Shown here: positions 15,500-19,258 of the stretch, one piece after another | Position numbering within the stretch: the stretch's first letter is position 1 | Layout: each line of letters starts with the position of its first letter | Source: Flavobacteriaceae bacterium | Lineage (GTDB): Bacteria; Bacteroidota; Bacteroidia; Flavobacteriales; Flavobacteriaceae | DNA length: 19,258 nt | Reading direction: 5' to 3' | Assembly: GCA_002690085.1 (NCBI GenBank) | Contig: NZDM01000052.1 | Location: forward strand, 1-19,258 | The notes under the pieces: generated by a model | Seen by the model: the letters and a program-made list of their open reading frames with translations, nothing else | The model's database searches: none | Told to the model about the DNA's origin: nothing | Position numbers and translations under genes: made by a program

Positions 15500-16519
15500 T
15501 CAGAATGTGCTTTTAAACTGTTCTAGGAACCGCAAGTTGTTTTCGCTTAAAAGACGAATGTCATTGATTTGATGAAGCAATAAAGCAATGCGGTCAATGC
15601 CCATACCAAAAGCAAACCCGGAATATTTTTTAGCATCGATACCACAGTTTGTCAATACATTTGGGTCTACCATTCCGCACCCCATTATTTCTAACCAACC
15701 GGTGCCTTTGGTCATTTTGTAATCTGTTTCTGTTTCCAGGCCCCAATAGACGTCCACCTCGGCACTGGGCTCTGTAAAAGGGAAGTAGGATGGACGTAAC
15801 CGAATTTTAGACTTCCCAAAAAGGGACTCGGTAAAAAACTGAAGGGTTTGTTTGAGGTCAGAAAAACTAACTTCTTTATCGATATATAAGCCTTCAATTT
15901 GGTGAAAGAAACAATGAGATCTTGCAGAAATCGCCTCATTCCTATACACCCTACCAGGTGAGATAGTACGAATTGGGGGGGTGTTGTTTTCCATATAACG
16001 AACTTGTACTGAGCTGGTGTGGGTACGAAGCAAAATATCCGGATCTGTCTGAACAAAAAAAGTGTCTTGCATGTCCCTTGCAGGGTGGTGTTCGGGCAAA
16101 TTAAGTGCCGTAAAATTATGCCAATCATCTTCAATTTCAGGACCCTCACTTACATTGAAGCCAATACGAGAAAAAATATCAATAATTCGATTTTTTACAA
16201 GTGAAACAGGATGTCTACCCCCAATCAAAAAGGGGTCGCCAGGGCGTGTGTGGTCTATGTATTCTTTACTACCGCCTTGACTTCTACGCAAGGAACTTTT
16301 TAGGGTATTTACTTTGTCTTGAGCCACCTTCTTTAATCCGTTAATGGCCTCACCATAGGATTTTTTTTCGTCATCTGGGACCGCCTTAAACTTCTCAAAC
16401 AAACCATTAATAACACCCTTTTTCCCTAAAAATCTAACACGAAAATCTTCAACGGCAGACAAGTTTTCCGCCGAAAAGTCATCAACCTCTTTAACAAGTT
16501 TTTTTATATAATTAGTCAT
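15500..16519 (-). CDS. pheS: Phenylalanyl-tRNA synthetase alpha subunit
   Basis: This 339-residue catalytic subunit works with PheT (beta, not in this window) as an alpha2-beta2 enzyme that charges tRNA-Phe. It has an N-terminal coiled coil (about 1-90) that binds tRNA. The class II core shows THTSSVQVRYM, the RVYRNEAISARSHCFFHQIEG motif 2 region, and FAFGMGIDRIALL as motif 3. I choose the ATG at 16517-16519 (MTNYIKKLV); the longer frame to 16537 only adds six hydrophobic residues. It is divergent from cvpA, and pheT is not adjacent, a split that is common in Bacteroidota. A TAAATTTG -7-like box lies 16 bases upstream. Confidence 0.95.
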   Translation of the reverse strand: MTNYIKKLVKEVDDFSAENLSAVEDFRVRFLGKKGVINGLFEKFKAVPDDEKKSYGEAINGLKKVAQDKVNTLKSSLRRSQGGSKEYIDHTRPGDPFLIGGRHPVSLVKNRIIDIFSRIGFNVSEGPEIEDDWHNFTALNLPEHHPARDMQDTFFVQTDPDILLRTHTSSVQVRYMENNTPPIRTISPGRVYRNEAISARSHCFFHQIEGLYIDKEVSFSDLKQTLQFFTESLFGKSKIRLRPSYFPFTEPSAEVDVYWGLETETDYKMTKGTGWLEIMGCGMVDPNVLTNCGIDAKKYSGFAFGMGIDRIALLLHQINDIRLLSENNLRFLEQFKSTF

Positions 16520-16534
16520 TAAAAAAATAAAATT

Positions 16535-16542
16535 CAAATTTA
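16535..16542 (-). promoter_or_regulatory. Candidate -7 box for pheS
   Basis: On the minus strand TAAATTTG (16542 to 16535) fits TAnnTTTG. It would give a very short leader (under 15 bases). No -33 TTG is at standard spacing. In the same pheS-cvpA gap (16520-16684) a small inverted repeat, AGGTT-TAAT-AACCT (16642-16655), lies upstream of cvpA. I see no leader peptide rich in Phe codons, so no attenuator is supported. Confidence 0.3.
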
Positions 16543-16684
16543 ATAAAACTTAATAAATAAAGCTGTCTTAAAGAAAATACTTTCAAACAACCTATTTTTT
16601 AATACCCTCTTAGCTTTCAACAATTATTTTGTAAATTTCGAAGGTTTAATAACCTGATTAAAAACCAACTATAAAACATTTTCA

Positions 16685-17203
16685 ATGACCGTAATCGATA
16701 TAGTTTTAGTCACCCTAATAGGCTTTGGAGCCGCTAAAGGTCTTTATAGGGGCCTGCTTGTTGAGGTTGCGTCGCTGCTCGCCATTTTTATAGGCGCATA
16801 TGGTGCCGCACGATTCAGCAATCATGCAGGTGTGCTTATAACCAAGAATTTTGATTGGTCCGAAAACACAGTAAGCATAATCGCCTTTATTATCACCTTT
16901 CTTGCGATTTTTTTCGCAATTTCTTTTGTGGGGAAGGCCCTTACTAAACTAGCTAGTCTTGCATACTTAGGGATTCTAAACAAAGCACTTGGAGGGTTTT
17001 TTGGCGGACTCAAGGTGGCAGTGCTTATTTCCGTAGTATTGATGGTTCTTGACGCGTTAAACACAAACCTGCCTATTGTATCGGAAACCTCTATTGCAGA
17101 ATCTGTTTTTTGCAAACCGGTGCAGGCTATAGCCCCAGCAATATTACCCAATATTGCTGGCGACAATTCCCCACTAAATATACTAGAGCTTCCTCAACCA
17201 TGA
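16685..17203 (+). CDS. cvpA: CvpA family membrane protein
   Basis: This 172-residue protein has about four membrane segments (about 1-22, 26-45, 62-82, 100-122) and a short Pro-ending tail. The start MTVIDIVLVTLIGFGAAKG and the later GGFFGGLKVAVLISVVL match the CvpA (colicin V production) family. In E. coli, CvpA is needed for colicin V export and for envelope stress tolerance; its direct function is unclear. A location beside pheS is common in flavobacteria. The gene is divergent from pheS and convergent with sulP. Confidence 0.9.
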   Translation: MTVIDIVLVTLIGFGAAKGLYRGLLVEVASLLAIFIGAYGAARFSNHAGVLITKNFDWSENTVSIIAFIITFLAIFFAISFVGKALTKLASLAYLGILNKALGGFFGGLKVAVLISVVLMVLDALNTNLPIVSETSIAESVFCKPVQAIAPAILPNIAGDNSPLNILELPQP

Positions 17204-17224
17204 AAGGTTAATTATTTAACAAAC

Positions 17225-17246
17225 AACAGCTATTGGGCCAGCTGTT
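17225..17246. terminator. Possible hairpin terminator between cvpA and sulP
   Basis: AACAGCT (17225-17231) and AGCTGTT (17240-17246) form a 7-bp inverted repeat with an 8-base loop. It spans the sulP stop codon and lies between convergent genes. On the minus strand it is followed by a T-rich but broken tract; on the plus strand the tract is shorter. It may work in both directions. The evidence is modest. Confidence 0.35.
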
Positions 17247-19074
17247 TCAAATATATCTTGAAGTTCTCGTAAACTTCGCTCTCGGCGACAAGGCCGGGAA
17301 TAATATCGGCGCGCTCCATCATGTAGCGCGGCTGATCTAAGAGTCCAACAAAATCGACATTGACACCCTTAGCCTTTAGGTCTTTAAGCGCATCTTCCAT
17401 TACATACAGCCCCGTTTGGTCCATGTACTGCATTCTACTAAGTCGAAATACAACTCTTTTAGCACTGCTAGGAATCATTTTAAGCATTTCTTGAAACTCT
17501 GAAGTGTAACCAAAGAATAAAGGGCCTTTGATATGCTTGATGTAAACCACATCTTTGAGCGCAACCGGAAAGCCTTCTTCATCTGGCCAAGCCTCCTCTC
17601 TAAGGGACTCAAGGTTTGATCGTTTTGCAGTGGAGTCTCCAATTAATTTCATGAACATTAAGCATGAGATTAAGAGCCCAATCCCAACGGCAAAAATAAG
17701 GTCCCAAAAAGTTGATAATAATAAAACTGTTAGCATAATAAGAACCTCAGAACTTAGCTTAACAGGACCAAGAGAGATGTCTTTTGGTAAAACAGGAATA
17801 GCCTTCAACCCCTTGTAGTCCATAACACCAATACCAACAGTTATTAAGATCCCGGAAAGTACAGCAGCAGGAATTTTTGACGCAATAGGTCCAAGGGCAA
17901 GCAAAATAAACAAAAGCAAAATGCCAGCAATCATTCCAGAAAGCCTTGTTTTTCCCCCAGATTGGATGTTTACTACTGTTCGAATTGTTGCTCCAGCCCC
18001 TGGAATTCCGCCAAAAACAGCGGCGATACTGTTCCCAATTCCCTGACCAACCAATTCTTTGTTAGAGTTATGCTTGGTTTTGGTCATATTATCAGCAACT
18101 ACGCTTGTAAGAAGGGAGTCAATTGCACCAAGCAAAGAAAGAGTTAAAGCGGTAATTATATACGGACTGATGCTACTAAAGCTAAAGCTAGAAAATATTT
18201 CTAGCTGCGGAACCGGAAGCCCCTCAGGAATCTTTTCAATAGGAGTATAGTCTAGGCCCAAAAAGAATGCTGCAGACGAGACAATGATTAGGGCAACAAG
18301 GGTGCTAGGAACAGCAGATGTAATTCTTTTAAAACCGTAAATTATAAATATCGTCGCTAGTGAAAGCAACAATTCAAGAAAGTTTATATTACCGAGTGCA
18401 TTAGGAAGTGTTTTTATCGCCCCGATGGTTCCAGACGCCTCCTTTGCGGCTAATGTTTTAGCCTCAGCCAATATGCTCTCGTCACTAATTCTACCCGCCT
18501 TATCAGCAGCCTCGCTTAAAGCCTCAAGACTCATTAGGCTCTCACCAACCTCATCTCTTAAAAGCTTTTGCAACACCACTTCTTTTCCTTGAGTTTTAAA
18601 TTGGTTAACATATTCAATGTCATTTTTTGGTGCATACCCAAGGGTAGGCTGGATCTGTGTTAGTAAAATAATTAGCCCAATAGCAGTCATAAATCCAGAA
18701 ACAACGGGATAGGGGATATATTTGATGTATTTTCCTAAACCCAAAAACCCAAGACCTATTTGCATCACACCCGCCAACAAAAAAACCATTAAAATTGAGG
18801 GCAATGCTTTGTTTACGTCACCGTCATTTGCAGCAATAATTCCTGCAATAATGACCATACTTACAGCTGTCATTGGAGCTGTTGGCCCAGAAATTTGCGT
18901 GTTGGTGCCACCAAAAAGCGCCGCAAAGAAGCTTATAAAGATCGCACCATAAAGCCCTGCGCTTGGGCCTAAACCTGAAGACACACCAAAAGCTAGCGCC
19001 AAAGGCAAAGCGACAATGCCTGCTGTGATGCCACCAAAGGCGTCCCCTTTAATATTTGAAAACAGTTTATTCAT
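17230..19074 (-). CDS. SulP/SLC26 family anion transporter with STAS domain
   Basis: This 614-residue inner-membrane protein has the SulP fold (about 10-14 membrane segments, 1-475) and a C-terminal cytosolic STAS domain (about 508-612). Family hallmarks include VALPLALAFGVSSGLGP near the start, GGTNTQISGPTAPMT (55-69), GIGNSIAAVFGGIPGAGATIR (345-365), and the late IPAAVLSGILITVGIGVMDY region. In the STAS domain the usual DxSG site reads DQTG (552-555), with Thr in place of Ser. Residues about 149-225 form a charged, helical insertion between membrane segments, longer than in BicA-like members. The substrate (sulfate, bicarbonate or another anion) cannot be told from sequence, and no carbonic anhydrase gene is in view. 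The upstream gap has a -7-like box. Confidence 0.93.
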   Translation of the reverse strand: MNKLFSNIKGDAFGGITAGIVALPLALAFGVSSGLGPSAGLYGAIFISFFAALFGGTNTQISGPTAPMTAVSMVIIAGIIAANDGDVNKALPSILMVFLLAGVMQIGLGFLGLGKYIKYIPYPVVSGFMTAIGLIILLTQIQPTLGYAPKNDIEYVNQFKTQGKEVVLQKLLRDEVGESLMSLEALSEAADKAGRISDESILAEAKTLAAKEASGTIGAIKTLPNALGNINFLELLLSLATIFIIYGFKRITSAVPSTLVALIIVSSAAFFLGLDYTPIEKIPEGLPVPQLEIFSSFSFSSISPYIITALTLSLLGAIDSLLTSVVADNMTKTKHNSNKELVGQGIGNSIAAVFGGIPGAGATIRTVVNIQSGGKTRLSGMIAGILLLFILLALGPIASKIPAAVLSGILITVGIGVMDYKGLKAIPVLPKDISLGPVKLSSEVLIMLTVLLLSTFWDLIFAVGIGLLISCLMFMKLIGDSTAKRSNLESLREEAWPDEEGFPVALKDVVYIKHIKGPLFFGYTSEFQEMLKMIPSSAKRVVFRLSRMQYMDQTGLYVMEDALKDLKAKGVNVDFVGLLDQPRYMMERADIIPGLVAESEVYENFKIYLKQLAQ

Positions 19075-19143
19075 TTTTTTGTTTTTTTACGCGTTTAAAG
19101 TTGAATGGACCATAATCCGCCAGCGGACTAACCGAAACCCGCA

Positions 19144-19151
19144 CAAAATTA
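19144..19151 (-). promoter_or_regulatory. Candidate -7 box for sulP
   Basis: On the minus strand TAATTTTG (19151 to 19144) fits TAnnTTTG. A TTG lies 24 bases upstream, slightly longer than the usual 19. The implied leader is about 60-65 bases and contains a short inverted repeat, TCCG-CCAG-CGGA (around 19117-19128 on the plus strand). The match is plausible but not certain. Confidence 0.4.
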
Positions 19152-19198
19152 AATTATTTGTTTGTAAAAAAAAAGCAAAAAAAAACCAAAAAAAACAA

Positions 19199-19258
19199 CT
19201 ACAAGGGTTTAAAGGCATCATTAGGAATCCAGCCTGTTTTCCCATCACTTAACTTAAT
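19199..19258 (-). CDS. C-terminal end of an SH3-domain (BatE-like?) protein
   Basis: Reading leftward from the right edge, the last 19 codons before a TAG (19199-19201) give IKLSDGKTGWIPNDAFKPL. The L-x-DG-x-x-GWI pattern is typical of the end of a bacterial SH3 (SH3b) domain. In Bacteroidota, proteins with TPR repeats and a C-terminal SH3b (BatE of the aerotolerance cluster) end this way, so BatE is one possibility. Only the tail is visible, so the full architecture cannot be judged. It lies upstream of sulP on the same strand with a 124-base gap. Confidence 0.6.
   Translation of the reverse strand: MKLSDGKTGWIPNDAFKPL

Noticed and set aside
15712..16149. 145-residue minus-strand frame inside pheS
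   Set aside because: It is an alternative frame of a well-conserved synthetase core and has no own features.
16520..16684. Phe-dependent leader or T-box before pheS
   Set aside because: No Phe-rich leader peptide, no T-box motif and no terminator-antiterminator pair could be seen in the 165-base gap.
16822..17166. 114-residue frame antisense to cvpA
   Set aside because: The plus-strand frame is clearly CvpA with a good start and membrane segments; the antisense frame is a shadow.

Overview
This window looks like chromosomal DNA of a Bacteroidota member, most likely a marine-type member of the Flavobacteriia. Three things support this. The protein set is typical of the group: a DUF2807 (head-GIN) protein, a 585-residue phenylalanine hydroxylase, a Cys-poor thymidine kinase, and FolB divergent from GlnRS. 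There are almost no Shine-Dalgarno sites. Several intergenic regions carry TAnnTTTG -7 boxes, and the tRNA-Cys gene has a full TTG-N19-TAAATTTG promoter. I see no insertion sequence, phage gene, CRISPR array or rRNA. This is mostly housekeeping sequence.

Left part (1-4.3 kb) is extremely AT-rich. It holds the 5' part of rpiB on the minus strand, a 406-base gene-free spacer of about 10% GC, and then a tight plus-strand run: rnr (RNase R), a secreted DUF2807 protein and a LysE-type membrane exporter. The run ends at a hairpin terminator shared with a minus-strand tRNA-Cys(GCA). Next come folB (minus) and glnS (plus), which diverge from a shared short promoter region.

Central part (6.9-13.6 kb) is a long minus-strand block: tdk and alr (coupled, 3 nt apart), a probable mscL remnant followed by a terminator, asd and an orphan ABC ATPase (9 nt apart), a Bacteroidota-type phenylalanine hydroxylase, and an HIR/stomatin-like SPFH protein. 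Alr supplies D-Ala for peptidoglycan. Asd feeds the lysine/diaminopimelate, threonine and methionine pathways. PhhA turns Phe into Tyr.

Right part (13.7-19.26 kb) alternates strands: an acidic conserved hypothetical with gpsA (plus), pheS (minus), cvpA (plus), a SulP anion transporter with a STAS domain (minus), and the last 19 codons of an SH3-domain protein (minus) running off the right edge.

I found no clear new multi-gene system. The observations most worth a second look are: the trace of a deleted mscL between alr and asd; a smooth rise in GC that crosses gene boundaries from rpiB/rnr rightward; C-terminal extensions on GlnRS and PhhA of unknown role; a helical insertion in SulP; and a perfect palindrome in the asd promoter region.
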